Assembly: GCF_000332195.1 (NCBI RefSeq)
Contig: NZ_KB235922.1
Location: forward strand, 3,755,322-3,819,321
Reading direction: 5' to 3'
Origin: Pleurocapsa sp. PCC 7319
GTDB lineage: Bacteria > Cyanobacteriota > Cyanobacteriia > Cyanobacteriales > Xenococcaceae
Length of the DNA: 64,000 nt
Shown here: in pieces, positions 8,209 through 17,259 of the stretch
How positions within the stretch are numbered: position 1 is the stretch's first letter
Layout: each line of letters opens with the position of its first letter
Notes under the pieces: model-generated
Seen by the model: only the letters and a program-made list of their open reading frames with translations
What the model was told of the DNA's origin: nothing
Database searches by the model: none
Translations under genes and position numbers: made by a program

Positions 8209-8748
8209 TTAAATTAAATGTTTATCGATCAATAAAGGTATTTGTTGCGGTTGTATACCTCCATAGTGGATTTTGTCTGGAAGCATAACGACGTTTGGTG
8301 CTTGTTTGCACTTTTTTAAACACCCTGTAGTTTTTATTTCTACCTGTTCAGTAATTTGGCGACGCTCTAATTCCTCTTTTAATAGCTCACACGCTACTTT
8401 CCCGCCTTTATTCCAACAGCTAGAACTCTGACAAAATAATACTTTAGCTCTAGTTTTGTCGCTAGTTTGCTCGAGAGGCGGAGTTGCCAGTAATTCTATG
8501 CCGTAGGCTTTATATTCAACTTTACCTTGATGGATTTTGTGTTTTTGCATTCCTGCAATCTTCAACACACATCCTAGCTTTAGATGCTGACTGAGGAATT
8601 CAGGCTGTTCTTTCGGTACTTTTATCCAGTAATCTTTCTCTTTGTCAGACAACAATAAATATTTAACCCGTCCATTTGACTTAACTCTCAAATCTTCTAG
8701 TTTACCGGTGATGGTGAACTGAGACACTAAAGGGTATAACGCTACCAT
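8209..8748 (-). CDS. Thioredoxin-like [2Fe-2S] ferredoxin domain protein
   Basis: The 179-residue protein has two parts. Residues 1-95 are strand-rich and look like an OB-type domain (FTITGKLEDLRV, then KYLLLSD). Residues 100-179 are a thioredoxin-like [2Fe-2S] domain with cysteines in CQSSSCW and TGCLKKC, the four-cysteine pattern of this ferredoxin class, and a final YGGIQPQQIPLLIDKHL helix. It is probably a cytoplasmic electron carrier or cluster-binding regulator. It lies upstream of the iron-stress island, separated from it by a miniature repeat. The partner protein is unknown. Confidence 0.78.
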   Translation of the reverse strand: MVALYPLVSQFTITGKLEDLRVKSNGRVKYLLLSDKEKDYWIKVPKEQPEFLSQHLKLGCVLKIAGMQKHKIHQGKVEYKAYGIELLATPPLEQTSDKTRAKVLFCQSSSCWNKGGKVACELLKEELERRQITEQVEIKTTGCLKKCKQAPNVVMLPDKIHYGGIQPQQIPLLIDKHLI

Positions 8749-8973
8749 AATCTTGCTCCTAATTTTAGTTTATATTGAAAATTATTGATTTTATTTATCA
8801 ATAAATTATACTGTCTAATACTTTAGCAGTATCTCTTATATAAAAACTTTCTCAATTTTGAAGTTAAGTTGGAGATTTTTTTAAATTAACTCTCCAGCTT
8901 TTAGCTACCAGCTATTTACTACGTAAGTGAGAGGTTATGCTAAATAAAATTCAGGAGAGGCTGTAGTCGGATT

Positions 8974-9086
8974 TATAGCAATACGGACTCACATCGGGAC
9001 ACTCATTGCTCATTACTCATTACTCATTACTCATTATTTACGAGCAATCAAACAAACTTGTCCTAATACAACTTTGTACGGCTATA
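8974..9086 (-). repeat. Miniature TA-flanked element, copy 3
   Basis: This copy is in reverse orientation, starting TATAGCAATACGG and ending GTACGGCTATA. Its centre has five tandem units of the ATTACTCATT type. It lies 31 bases past the stop codon of the minus-strand antenna gene at 9118, so it could form the 3' end of that transcript. The flanks CGGATT and AATCCG extend the inverted repeat outward. The rest of 8749-9117 is AT-rich and shows no gene. Confidence 0.8.
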
Positions 9087-9117
9087 AAATCCGATCTCGA
9101 TCAGCTAAAGCTATGTT

Positions 9118-10167
9118 CTATGGTTTAAATGAAAGCAAAACTAAGCTAATCACGACAATAGCCAAGACAATAAAACCTGCGATGATTGCTTGGAATTTAT
9201 CTTCTTCTGAGAGTTCTGTCCCTTCAGATTTAGATTTGAGGGCGTGCCAAATATGACCACCAACGAAAGTACCGCATAGAGCAAACTGCACTCCAGCGAA
9301 TTGGCTTAAATCACCACCATAAAGTTCGGTAGGATAAGCCAAGTCATTAAAAGCTACAAAATAACCAGAAGTAAAAGCCATCAAAGCTACTCCTGCCAAA
9401 CTGTAAGATAAAATAGCGTGTCCATTGTAAGTAAAAGTTTTCTTTGCCCAAGCGATAGGTTCGGTCGTAATGTGCCAAATTCCGCCTGCAATACAGGCAA
9501 CACCAACCCAAATATGACCACCTACTAAATCGGGGAGGTTATCTACCGCAGCCATACCCAAGGGATTCCAGACTCCATCTTTGATCCCCACTACATAGCC
9601 CAAGATAGTTACTGGGTTTAGAGTAGCATCCGTTACTAAAGTAATGTCTTCGACGGCAGGATTATAGATGCCACCCCAGAACATTGCTTTCCCAACAAAT
9701 AATAAAGCTGCTGCACCAAGAAAAATTAAATGATGACCCAAGATAAAGCCTAGCTTCTTAGGATCATTCCACTCATAATGAAATTTAGGAGCGCGTCCAG
9801 AACCATCTTGAAGATTGGCTGCACCACGAAAAACATGAAACAATCCCCCTGCTCCCAAAACTGCCGAAGCAGCTAAATGAAGTACGCCAATTACAAAGAA
9901 GGGATAGGTATCAACAATCTCTCCCCCAGCACCAATTCCCCAACCTAAACGAGCTAGATTTGGTAAGAGTAGTAATCCCTGTTCATTTAAGGGAATATTA
10001 GGTATGAAACGGTCTAATTCCAATAGCGTGACAGATCCTGCCCAAAACATAATTAGTCCAGCGTGAGCGATATGCGCTCCCAAAAGTTGACCCGATAAAT
10101 TGATTAAACGAGCATTACCCGATAGCCAACTGTAATCACTATTAGAGATATTAGTAGTTGCGGTCAT
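9118..10167 (-). CDS. Chlorophyll-binding antenna protein (Pcb/IsiA family), seven-helix variant
   Basis: This 349-residue protein belongs to the CP43-like Pcb/IsiA family. Its start [20 protein letters not shown] matches the paralogues. It keeps the helix with [14 protein letters not shown], the [14 protein letters not shown] lumenal segment, the GHHLIFLG helix, and the [10 protein letters not shown] and GGIWHIT histidines that ligate chlorophyll. It departs from the family at the end: the lumenal stretch after [11 protein letters not shown] is cut short, the usual [17 protein letters not shown] helix is replaced by [19 protein letters not shown], and a further hydrophobic helix follows at about 322-346. 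A seventh helix is my inference from hydrophobicity. It lies 105 bases downstream of IsiA and is probably cotranscribed. Confidence 0.88.
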   Translation of the reverse strand: MTATTNISNSDYSWLSGNARLINLSGQLLGAHIAHAGLIMFWAGSVTLLELDRFIPNIPLNEQGLLLLPNLARLGWGIGAGGEIVDTYPFFVIGVLHLAASAVLGAGGLFHVFRGAANLQDGSGRAPKFHYEWNDPKKLGFILGHHLIFLGAAALLFVGKAMFWGGIYNPAVEDITLVTDATLNPVTILGYVVGIKDGVWNPLGMAAVDNLPDLVGGHIWVGVACIAGGIWHITTEPIAWAKKTFTYNGHAILSYSLAGVALMAFTSGYFVAFNDLAYPTELYGGDLSQFAGVQFALCGTFVGGHIWHALKSKSEGTELSEEDKFQAIIAGFIVLAIVVISLVLLSFKP

Positions 10168-10272
10168 GATTTATCTATTTTCCATTACTAAAAACTAAGA
10201 AAGCTCAATGCAAAGGAGAATTTGCACTAAGCTGTAAATGAGAACACGATCAAAAAGCAGTTGGAGAATGTT

Positions 10273-11373
10273 CTATTCGGCAGCCCCTTCAGTGGCTGCT
10301 TGAGGTGTTGCCTTTGGTTTGCCGACCACTGGCGCACCTGCTTGAGGATTTCCTGCATTATCCAGAGCTTGGGTGACTCGCTTGAAATCAAAGCCGATCG
10401 CTCTTAAAGCATGCCAGAGATGACCCTGAAGGAAGAAAAATGCTAAGAAGAAGTGGGCATTTGCCAACCAAGCACGAGCAGTATGGGTACCAGGAGGTAA
10501 AACAGCTGTATCAGTGAAGTAAGGAACAACTCCTAACTTGACATCCAGGGTCGCGCCATAAAATTCAGGAGGATAGGCAAGAGTATTGACCGCACAGAAG
10601 TAAGCAGCCACAAAACCAGCTAAAGCGATCCCGCCAAGGGAATAAGAAAGAATTGCTTCACCCGAAAAAATAAGTTGTTTCTTTGCCCAAGCCAATGGAG
10701 GGGTAATAATGTGCCAGATCCCACCAGCAACCAAAAGAATGCCAACGAAAACATGACCACCAACTAAATCTTCTAGATTATCCACTGAAGCAAAATGAGT
10801 TTGATAACCGAAGATGGTGAGGGGGTTTAACGTTGGCTCCGTGACTATTCGCACATCCTGGATATTGACATCATATAGCCCACCCCAGAACATGGCTTTG
10901 CCAACTAGTAGTAAAGCTCCCAGACCGAGAAATAGTAAATGATGACCGAGAATAATGCCCAATTGCTTGGGATCATCCCATTCAAAGTGGAACCTACGCG
11001 CCCCACCATTCGTCTCTTGTAAATCGCTGGGTGCTTTGAAAGTATGGTAGAGCGCACCTGCACCCAACACAGCAGATGAAATTAAGTGAACTGCACCGAC
11101 AACAAACATCGGATAAGTATCAACAACTTCTCCCCCAGCACCAACACCTAAACCTAAAGTAGCTAGGTGAGGTAAGAGAATCAATCCTTGCTCACCCATC
11201 GGTAAACTAGGATCGAATTTAGACAGTTCAAAAAAAGTAAAAGCTCCCGCCCAAAAAACAATTAAAGCTGCTTGAGCTGCGTGAGCTGCAATAAACAAGC
11301 CAGATAGCTTGGCAAAACGAGCATTTCCCGCCCACCAATCGTATTTAACTTGCGGTTTATCGTATGTTTGCAA
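10273..11373 (-). CDS. isiA: Iron-stress chlorophyll-binding protein IsiA (CP43')
   Basis: The 366-residue protein starts [19 protein letters not shown], the typical IsiA opening, and has the six helices of the CP43-like family. Conserved sites include [46 protein letters not shown]-like [11 protein letters not shown] and the final [19 protein letters not shown] helix. IsiA forms chlorophyll rings around photosystem I when iron is scarce and dissipates excess light. The start is a TTG at 11371-11373, eight bases after a GAGG motif; family alignment supports it. A 27-residue Ala/Pro/Thr/Lys tail after the last helix is longer than in the best-known IsiA proteins. It is read away from the plus-strand antenna genes. 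Confidence 0.92.
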   Translation of the reverse strand: MQTYDKPQVKYDWWAGNARFAKLSGLFIAAHAAQAALIVFWAGAFTFFELSKFDPSLPMGEQGLILLPHLATLGLGVGAGGEVVDTYPMFVVGAVHLISSAVLGAGALYHTFKAPSDLQETNGGARRFHFEWDDPKQLGIILGHHLLFLGLGALLLVGKAMFWGGLYDVNIQDVRIVTEPTLNPLTIFGYQTHFASVDNLEDLVGGHVFVGILLVAGGIWHIITPPLAWAKKQLIFSGEAILSYSLGGIALAGFVAAYFCAVNTLAYPPEFYGATLDVKLGVVPYFTDTAVLPPGTHTARAWLANAHFFLAFFFLQGHLWHALRAIGFDFKRVTQALDNAGNPQAGAPVVGKPKATPQAATEGAAE

Positions 11374-11995
11374 AACGAAACCTCGCTGTTAACAGAGTGT
11401 GTATTGTAAAGCTTGTTACTAAATATTCTCAACAAGCTACCAACAAGTTCATTTTGCATTTATTGATAGTCTTTTGCAACATGATTGCTAACAAAACTTA
11501 ATAATAAACAGTTTTTGCAAATTCTTGCTTCGAGCGATCGCTTGATCAAAAAAGCCATTAGCTGTTAGCTTTTAGCCTTTAGCTCTAAAGACTAGTTAAG
11601 TTAATAGCAAGGGAGCTATAAGCTATTGGGTTTAATTCCCTGTCGTCTATAGGTTGTCTACAATTAGTTAGGGTCTAAAACCCCATTTGATTGAACGTGG
11701 TTGTATAAGCTAATAGCTAAGGGCTAATAGCTTATGGCTAGGGCGAAGCTCTCTATCAGTAATCAGTTCTTACGAAGTTTGCTTATGCTTGCAGTATCCC
11801 TTTGGGACAACGGAGGGAACCTCCCTAAAGGGTTCAGCACTTTGCTCAAGTCGGGGAACCCGCCCAACGCAAGTGCTTCACCGCAACGCAACTTCGCGCT
11901 AATCAGTAATCAGTAATCAGTCAGTTATGATCGGGAGATATTGAAAATGCGATTATGCTAATGCTTAGCCTTAGGATCGCACTTTGATCGTAAAT
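11374..11995. other. Intergenic region upstream of isiA with repeats
   Basis: The first ~150 bases should hold the isiA promoter; an AT-rich stretch is present but no clear Fur box was found. From 11560 to 11760 there are many AGCTATTAGC/AGCTTATAGC-type units. A 32-base block at 11841-11872 (TTTGCTCAAGTCGGGG then AACCCGCCCAACGCAA) recurs inverted and identical at 53277-53308. A run of CAGTAAT units lies near 11900-11923. No gene is supported here. Confidence 0.6.
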
Positions 11996-12823
11996 ATGAA
12001 CACGAAACAGTTTCCTGCCAGGCTTCATTTATTAATCGCTAAAAATAATGACAACGGAATTGTTATTCGACGAGGTCCTTCTAAGCAAGTATGTATTCTG
12101 GCTTGGGATCGGAGCAGAAATACTTTTACTGTCAGTCAGTGGTTAAAGGGAAGAATTTATGAAAGAAGATCTGACATTTCTCCTTCTGGAAAGTACTGGA
12201 TTTACTTTGCTATGAATGGTAAATGGCAATCAGAAGCTAAAGGTTCTTGGACTGCGATCGCCAGAGCACCTTGGCTAAAAGCTATTGAGTTGTTACCAAA
12301 GGGGGATTGTTGGCAAGGGGGAGGTTTGTTTCTTGACGATCAAACCTATTGGTTAAATGGTTGTCATGAGTCACTTTTGACTACCAAGGAAATAGCTAGA
12401 AATAAATCCTATCAACCCAAAAATCAATATGGTGGGGAATGCCTTAATGTTTACTTCAATCGACTTCAGCGAGATGGATGGAATCTAACTACTGATTGGA
12501 AACAAGGACAATGGCATTTGCCAACTATCTTTGACAAGAAATTATTGCATGGCTGGAAAATTAAAAAAATTTGCCATGCACAAGTTGATTCTCCTCCAGG
12601 AAAAGGATGCTATTGGGATGAACATGAACTACATAACCAGAATGGCGAAATATTGACTAAACCAAAATGGGAGTGGGCTGATTGGGTAGATAATGCCCTA
12701 GTTTTTGCTGAGGATGGATGTCTGTATAAACTCACTATTGAAAGTTTTAATGACCTCAGTGAAGCCCAACTACTTCATGATTTTAATAGTTACAAATTTG
12801 AAAATAGACAGGCACCGTATTAA
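11996..12823 (+). CDS. Uncharacterised protein, Trp- and Gly-rich
   Basis: I do not recognise a named family. The 275-residue protein (from the ATG at 11996; a TTG four codons earlier is possible) is soluble, with many tryptophans. Recurrent motifs are ILAWDRSRNTF, SPSGKYWIYF, a SWTAIARAPWLKAI segment and the turn GDCWQGGGLFLDD at about residues 100-115. Similar 'WTA-R-P' and 'GD-W-GGGLF' motifs occur in unannotated proteins of other bacteria, so it is likely a conserved beta-propeller-like or lectin-like fold; this is inference. It lies inside the iron-stress island, between the divergent antenna genes, and reads in the same direction as the plus-strand ones. Confidence 0.7.
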   Translation: MNTKQFPARLHLLIAKNNDNGIVIRRGPSKQVCILAWDRSRNTFTVSQWLKGRIYERRSDISPSGKYWIYFAMNGKWQSEAKGSWTAIARAPWLKAIELLPKGDCWQGGGLFLDDQTYWLNGCHESLLTTKEIARNKSYQPKNQYGGECLNVYFNRLQRDGWNLTTDWKQGQWHLPTIFDKKLLHGWKIKKICHAQVDSPPGKGCYWDEHELHNQNGEILTKPKWEWADWVDNALVFAEDGCLYKLTIESFNDLSEAQLLHDFNSYKFENRQAPY

Positions 12824-12998
12824 GTAGATCCACTTTATTAAACATGGAATGGTTAAGATCGGGGTTAGGTGATAGTGGTTAGGGATTAGGGAGAATCATC
12901 TTCAATTTTTTTACTGTTCTATTAGACGTTTTATTAGGTGGAGCTACTTAATGGCGATTCACACTAAAATAAGTAAGATAAAAAGTCTGATATAAATC

Positions 12999-13244
12999 AT
13001 GCCTAAGATATCAATATATCTGGATGAAGAACGATTAAAAGACTTAGAAAGACTAGTAAAAAGCAATCCTCACCTGACTAAGCGTAACCGCAGTGAATTA
13101 GTCAGTTATTTGGTTGAGCAAGCAGCGATCAAGCAAAAAAGAAGTGAAATGCTAGAAGCTGCCGAGGCAATTGATGAATTAAATTTGGGTTGGAGTGAAG
13201 AGGAACAAAATTGCGCGATTTTCGATGCAGAAGTATCTGGTTAG
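12999..13244 (+). CDS. Ribbon-helix-helix antitoxin-like protein
   Basis: This 81-residue protein opens with a ribbon strand MPKISIYLDEERLKDLE, then a helix-turn-helix region KRNRSELVSYLVEQA, as in RHH/CopG-type antitoxins. The tail WSEEEQNCAIFDAE resembles the toxin-binding C-terminus of MazE-like antitoxins. RHH proteins dimerise and bind operator DNA. No toxin (MazF, RelE or PIN type) follows: the 220 bases before the antenna gene at 13465 have no such frame. It may be an orphan antitoxin or a small transcription regulator. Its position directly upstream of the antenna genes makes a regulatory role possible but unproven. Confidence 0.7.
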   Translation: MPKISIYLDEERLKDLERLVKSNPHLTKRNRSELVSYLVEQAAIKQKRSEMLEAAEAIDELNLGWSEEEQNCAIFDAEVSG

Positions 13245-13415
13245 TCTGTTTCGAGGAGTTTTTACATTTACACACTCCATCTAACTGGCGATCGCCCAAA
13301 ACCAAATAAAATAATTGAATTTCCTCTGTCAATTAGGTGTCTTTATATTTCTTATAAAGAATAACTTTCAATAAAGAGATTTTTACGTTAAGCTTAATCT
13401 TGAAAAATTATTGAA

Positions 13416-13442
13416 GATTATTCTCATTAAAATAATTATTCT
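13416..13442 (+). promoter_or_regulatory. Candidate Fur box upstream of the plus-strand antenna genes
   Basis: The sequence GATTATTCTCATTAAAAT and the following AATTATTCT give on the reverse strand AATGAGAATAATC and GAATAATTATT, close to Fur half-sites. It lies 23 bases before the GTG start at 13465, where a repressor could block transcription under iron sufficiency. AT-rich DNA makes chance matches likely. Confidence 0.3.
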
Positions 13443-13464
13443 TTAAATTAGGAGGCTAGTAACT

Positions 13465-14523
13465 GTGACTGCTGTAACGGAAACACCAGGAAAAATCGCA
13501 GACTCCACAGATATTCCTTGGTGGGCGGGCAATGCTCGTCTCAAAGATATTTCGGGTAAATTGCTGGGAGCCCATGTAGCTCATGGTGGACTAATCGTTT
13601 TTTGGGCAGGAGCGACAACTCTCTGGGAGATTTCTCGTTTTGATCTAGCTCAACCAATGTACGAACAGGGTTTAATTCTACTACCTCACCTTGCTGCTTT
13701 AGGTTGGGGAGTTGGTGCAGAAGGCGAAATTGTTGATACTTACCCCTATTTTGTGATTGGTGCTTTGCACTTAATTTCTTCAGCTTTTTTAGGTTTTGGT
13801 GGTATCTATCACGCCGTATTTGGACCTCAATATTTACAAAACACTTCTGAATTTTTTGGTTATGAATGGCGAGATACCTCCAAGATGACTGACATTTTGG
13901 GAATTCACTTGTTATTGTTGGGCATAGGTGCATTTCTTCTGGTTGCCAAGGCAATGTTCTTTGGTGGTTTATACGATCCAGCGATCGCTGAGGTGAGAAC
14001 TGTAACGACTCCCACTCTCAATCCAGCAATTATTTTTGGTTATTTATTTGGTGCGATTGGTCACGATTGGATTGCGAGCGTAGATAATCTAGAAGATTTG
14101 GTTGGGGGTCACGTTTGGATTGGAAGTATTTTGCTCCTTGGTGGCTTATGGCATATCAATACCAAGCCCTTAAACTGGACACGTAATTTATTTGTTTGGT
14201 CAGGAGAAGCTTATCTTTCCTATAGTTTGGGGGCGTTAGCACTAATGGGTTTTGTTGCTGCTTACTTCTGTGGAGTAAATACCCTTGCTTACCCCGAAGT
14301 CTTTTATGGCTCAGCTCTATCGTTTAAATTAGATATCTTTCCTTACTTTGCCAGTGATAATAGTGTTATTTCTTCGCGAGCATGGTTAGCTAATGCCCAC
14401 TTCTTCCTGGCTTTCTTTTTACTTCAGGGACATATTTTTCACGCCCTAAAAGCTGCTGGCTTTGATTTTAAACAAGGAAGGATTGTTCCTTCTTTGATAG
14501 GTCCTGAACCAGATTTTGACTAA
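13465..14523 (+). CDS. Chlorophyll-binding antenna protein (Pcb/IsiA family)
   Basis: The 352-residue protein has all six CP43-like helices: [16 protein letters not shown], the [14 protein letters not shown] segment, [36 protein letters not shown] and [19 protein letters not shown]. It differs from IsiA in a longer loop after helix III ([14 protein letters not shown]) which it shares with the PsaL fusion downstream. The start is a GTG at 13465 with a strong AGGAGG at 13450-13455. By family knowledge it binds chlorophyll a and serves photosystem I or II. It is followed after 159 bases by the PsaL fusion on the same strand, so the two probably form one transcript. Confidence 0.9.
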   Translation: MTAVTETPGKIADSTDIPWWAGNARLKDISGKLLGAHVAHGGLIVFWAGATTLWEISRFDLAQPMYEQGLILLPHLAALGWGVGAEGEIVDTYPYFVIGALHLISSAFLGFGGIYHAVFGPQYLQNTSEFFGYEWRDTSKMTDILGIHLLLLGIGAFLLVAKAMFFGGLYDPAIAEVRTVTTPTLNPAIIFGYLFGAIGHDWIASVDNLEDLVGGHVWIGSILLLGGLWHINTKPLNWTRNLFVWSGEAYLSYSLGALALMGFVAAYFCGVNTLAYPEVFYGSALSFKLDIFPYFASDNSVISSRAWLANAHFFLAFFLLQGHIFHALKAAGFDFKQGRIVPSLIGPEPDFD

Positions 14524-14526
14524 ATG

Positions 14527-14570
14527 AACTGAGTTCGGAGTTCGGAATTCGGAGTTCGGAGTTTGGAGTG
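14527..14570. repeat. GGAGTTCGG short tandem repeats
   Basis: Between the two antenna genes the units GAGTTCGGA, GTTCGGAATTCGGA and GGAGTTCGGAGTTTGGA occur in series. The same type of tract recurs near 18016-18090, 25003-25090, 53154-53182 and 53990-54030, always in intergenic DNA near gene ends. It looks like a small interspersed repeat family of this genome. Confidence 0.7.
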
Positions 14571-14682
14571 AGCTAAAAGCGGAGGGATCTGAAAGTGGAA
14601 AGCCTACTTGACTAATTAATATTCTTAACCGAGCTGAGATTAATTTGACTTCACACAAGTATAGATAAAATGAGGTGACAAG

Positions 14683-16194
14683 ATGACAGCCGTAGTTGCG
14701 GAAAGTCCTAATAGAAATAAAATTCCCGATGTAGGTTGGTGGGCAGGAAATGCTCGCCTAACTAATTTATCAGGTAAGTTGCTCGGCGCACATATTGCTC
14801 AGGCAAGTTTAATTGTCTTTTGGGCAGGGGCAATGACTCTGTTTGAGATTTCTCAATATAGTCCAAATTTACCAATGTACGAACAGGGGTTAATTTTATT
14901 ACCCCATCTGGCAACTCTGGGCATTGGGGTAGGTGATGGTAGTCAGGTAGTTGATACCTATCCCTATTTTGTAATTGGAGTAGTCCATTTAATTTCTTCT
15001 GCTGTATTAGGTGCTGGTGGAATCTATCATTCCCTTTTGGGCGCAGAAGTTTTAGCGGAAAATGATACTTTTGCCGGTTTTTTTGGCTATGATTGGCAAG
15101 ACGATGATAAAATGACCACGATTATTGGTATTCATCTCACTTTGCTGGGTATAGGTGCATTCCTACTGGCTTTTAAAGCGATGTTTTGGGGCGGTCTTTT
15201 CGATCCGACTGCGGGAGATTTGGGACAGGTAAGGATTGTCACCGACCCGACAGTTAACCCGATAACTATTTTTGGCTATTTGTTTGGAGCTGCTGGCGAT
15301 CGCGGTATGGCAGCAGTAAATAACCTTGAAGATCTAGTAGGTGGTCACTTGTGGGTTGGTTCTCTGTGTATCCTGGGTGGATTTTGGCACATAGGAACTA
15401 GACCCTTTGGTTGGGCGCGACAGGTATTAGTCTATTCGGGAGAAGCTTATCTCTCTTATAGCTTAGGTGCGATCGCCTATATGGGTTTTTTAGCAGCTTA
15501 TTTCTGTACTTACAACAGCACAGCCTACCCAGAAGTTTTTTATGGTCCAGTGGATCTAATTCAAACTGATGCCGGAGTAATTACTGCTCGAGGTTGGTTA
15601 GCTACGGCACACTTTGTCTTAGCATTAATATTTCTTTTTGGTCATATTTGGCACGCTATTCGCGCCAGAGGCAAAGAAGCAGGATTTGATTTTAACGCCC
15701 GCAACGTTTCCTTGGTTGTATCAGATGATCCCTTTACAGGTAATCTCAAAACTCCTCTTAACTCTTCCGATTTTAGTCTTTGGTTGCTCGGTAATTTGCC
15801 TTTCTATCGCCCAGGTATTTCTCCTCTATTTAGAGGCTTAGAAATTGGTATGGCTCATGGCTACCTGCTATTTGGTCCCTTTGCTCTACTAGGACCCCAA
15901 AGGAACGCAGCTCAAGCTAACTTTATTGGTTTAATCGGTGCCTGCGGCTTAGTAGTGATTTTGACAATTTGTCTATCAATCTATGGAGGCGTTTCTTTTA
16001 AGAAAGAATGGCGATCGGAGTTTATGACCTATAGCACCGCTAATCGCAATATCCCTGATGCCCTCAAGACAATTGACGGCTGGAGTCAATTTGCTGCCGC
16101 CTTCTTGGTTGGTGGTATGGGAGGTGCTTTCTTTGCTTATCTTATTTACGACAATCTAGATGTACTCAAAGCTATATTAGCTGGCAATATCTAG
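14683..16194 (+). CDS. Chlorophyll-binding antenna fused to a PsaL-like domain
   Basis: This 503-residue protein joins two photosystem modules. Residues 1-340 are a Pcb/IsiA-type antenna ([52 protein letters not shown]). From about residue 347 to the end the sequence is PsaL-like: [18 protein letters not shown], then [35 protein letters not shown], and a C-terminal [15 protein letters not shown] helix. PsaL anchors photosystem I trimers, so the fusion should place the antenna at the PsaL site. Such fusions are known from some cyanobacteria. The start has a GTGACAAG-ATG context; no strong Shine-Dalgarno is seen. It lies upstream of isiB, in what appears to be an iron-stress operon. Confidence 0.92.
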   Translation: MTAVVAESPNRNKIPDVGWWAGNARLTNLSGKLLGAHIAQASLIVFWAGAMTLFEISQYSPNLPMYEQGLILLPHLATLGIGVGDGSQVVDTYPYFVIGVVHLISSAVLGAGGIYHSLLGAEVLAENDTFAGFFGYDWQDDDKMTTIIGIHLTLLGIGAFLLAFKAMFWGGLFDPTAGDLGQVRIVTDPTVNPITIFGYLFGAAGDRGMAAVNNLEDLVGGHLWVGSLCILGGFWHIGTRPFGWARQVLVYSGEAYLSYSLGAIAYMGFLAAYFCTYNSTAYPEVFYGPVDLIQTDAGVITARGWLATAHFVLALIFLFGHIWHAIRARGKEAGFDFNARNVSLVVSDDPFTGNLKTPLNSSDFSLWLLGNLPFYRPGISPLFRGLEIGMAHGYLLFGPFALLGPQRNAAQANFIGLIGACGLVVILTICLSIYGGVSFKKEWRSEFMTYSTANRNIPDALKTIDGWSQFAAAFLVGGMGGAFFAYLIYDNLDVLKAILAGNI

Positions 16195-16603
16195 AATCAG
16201 CAAAATTTTTTCAATTTTATTGAAATTAATTTGCAATACATGTATGATAGTTGAGGGTGAAAAACTCATACCTTAAGTTTTAAGGGGTTGGTACTATTTT
16301 CAACCCAATCCCCATTCCTACAAGACTTAGAGTCTTATGTAAAAGAATTTTTGAATTTAATTTGGTCAAGTACTTGTGATTCTAAATAAATTGCCAAAGT
16401 TGAATATCATCTTGGGTAATTAAAAATAATTACTAATAAAGTGCTTAGCCTGTGATTGAGCGAAGCTTACCGCCATAGGCGATTGGCTTTGCCACTGCCC
16501 GAAGGGCAATCGCCAAACTAACTACAAACTAACTATTTTGTTCTGATGGCTCAGAAGATAAATAGCTAAACAAACATCGAAAAAATCAGAGGAATTACGA
16601 ATA
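16195..16603. other. Leader region of flavodoxin, with inverted repeat
   Basis: No gene is seen. A weak stem (GGGTTG/CAACCC) lies at about 16285-16305 without a T tract. At 16478-16514 GGCGATTG and CAATCGCC flank an inner GCCC-GAA-GGGC hairpin; a near-identical block occurs at 31897-31937 in the opposite orientation. A promoter for isiB may lie here, since the gap to the upstream gene is over 400 bases. Confidence 0.55.
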
Positions 16604-17116
16604 ATGGCAAAAGTTGGTCTTTTTTACGGTTCTACTACAGGCAAAACAGAAGCAGCAGCCGAAGAAATTCAGTCTGCTTTAGGTGGCGAAGATGTGGTGA
16701 CATTGCATGAAATTGCTGATGTATCTGAGGAATTCGCCGATTATGATTGTTTGATTATTGGTTGTCCTACATGGGATGTGGGCGAACTTCAGAGTGATTG
16801 GGAAGGTTTCTATGATGACGAATTAGATAGTGTTAATTTTAGTGGTAAAAAAGTAGCCTATTTTGGCACAGGCGATCAGGTAGGTTACGCTGATAACTTT
16901 CAGGATGCGATGGGAATTTTAGAAGAGAAAATTTCTAGCCTAGGAGGAACTACTGTTGGTCATTGGTCTACTGATGGCTACGAGCATGAAGCATCTAGAG
17001 CAGAAAAGAATGGTAAATTTGTCGGTTTAGCTCTCGATGAAGATAATCAATCAGAATTAACTGAAGGCAGAATTCAGGAATGGACGACACAACTCAAATC
17101 TGAATTCGGTCTCTAA
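16604..17116 (+). CDS. isiB: Flavodoxin IsiB
   Basis: The 170-residue protein is a long-chain flavodoxin. The FMN phosphate loop is GSTTGKTE at residues 10-17; the tryptophan loop PTWDVGELQSDW and the tyrosine loop GTGDQVGYADNFQDAMG bracket the flavin ring. Flavodoxin replaces ferredoxin as electron carrier from photosystem I under iron shortage. An AGAGGAA motif eight bases before the ATG is a plausible ribosome binding site. It follows the antenna genes and precedes the IsiC-like hydrolase, the classic isiA-isiB-isiC order extended here with extra antenna genes. Confidence 0.96.
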   Translation: MAKVGLFYGSTTGKTEAAAEEIQSALGGEDVVTLHEIADVSEEFADYDCLIIGCPTWDVGELQSDWEGFYDDELDSVNFSGKKVAYFGTGDQVGYADNFQDAMGILEEKISSLGGTTVGHWSTDGYEHEASRAEKNGKFVGLALDEDNQSELTEGRIQEWTTQLKSEFGL

Positions 17117-17259
17117 AGTTTGGGAGTTCTCCTCTCCTAAAGGGCGGGGGAAAGTAATTGCATTTAATGAGCCATAAAAGTCTTTTACTTTTCCCTTTTA
17201 TTATTTTTCGCTATTTTTTCGAGCAATTTGTCTTTCAGATATCCATACACACAGATAAA

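Noticed and set aside
12999-13464. A toxin-antitoxin pair at 13 kb
   Set aside because: Only the antitoxin-like gene is present. No MazF, RelE or PIN frame is visible on either side.
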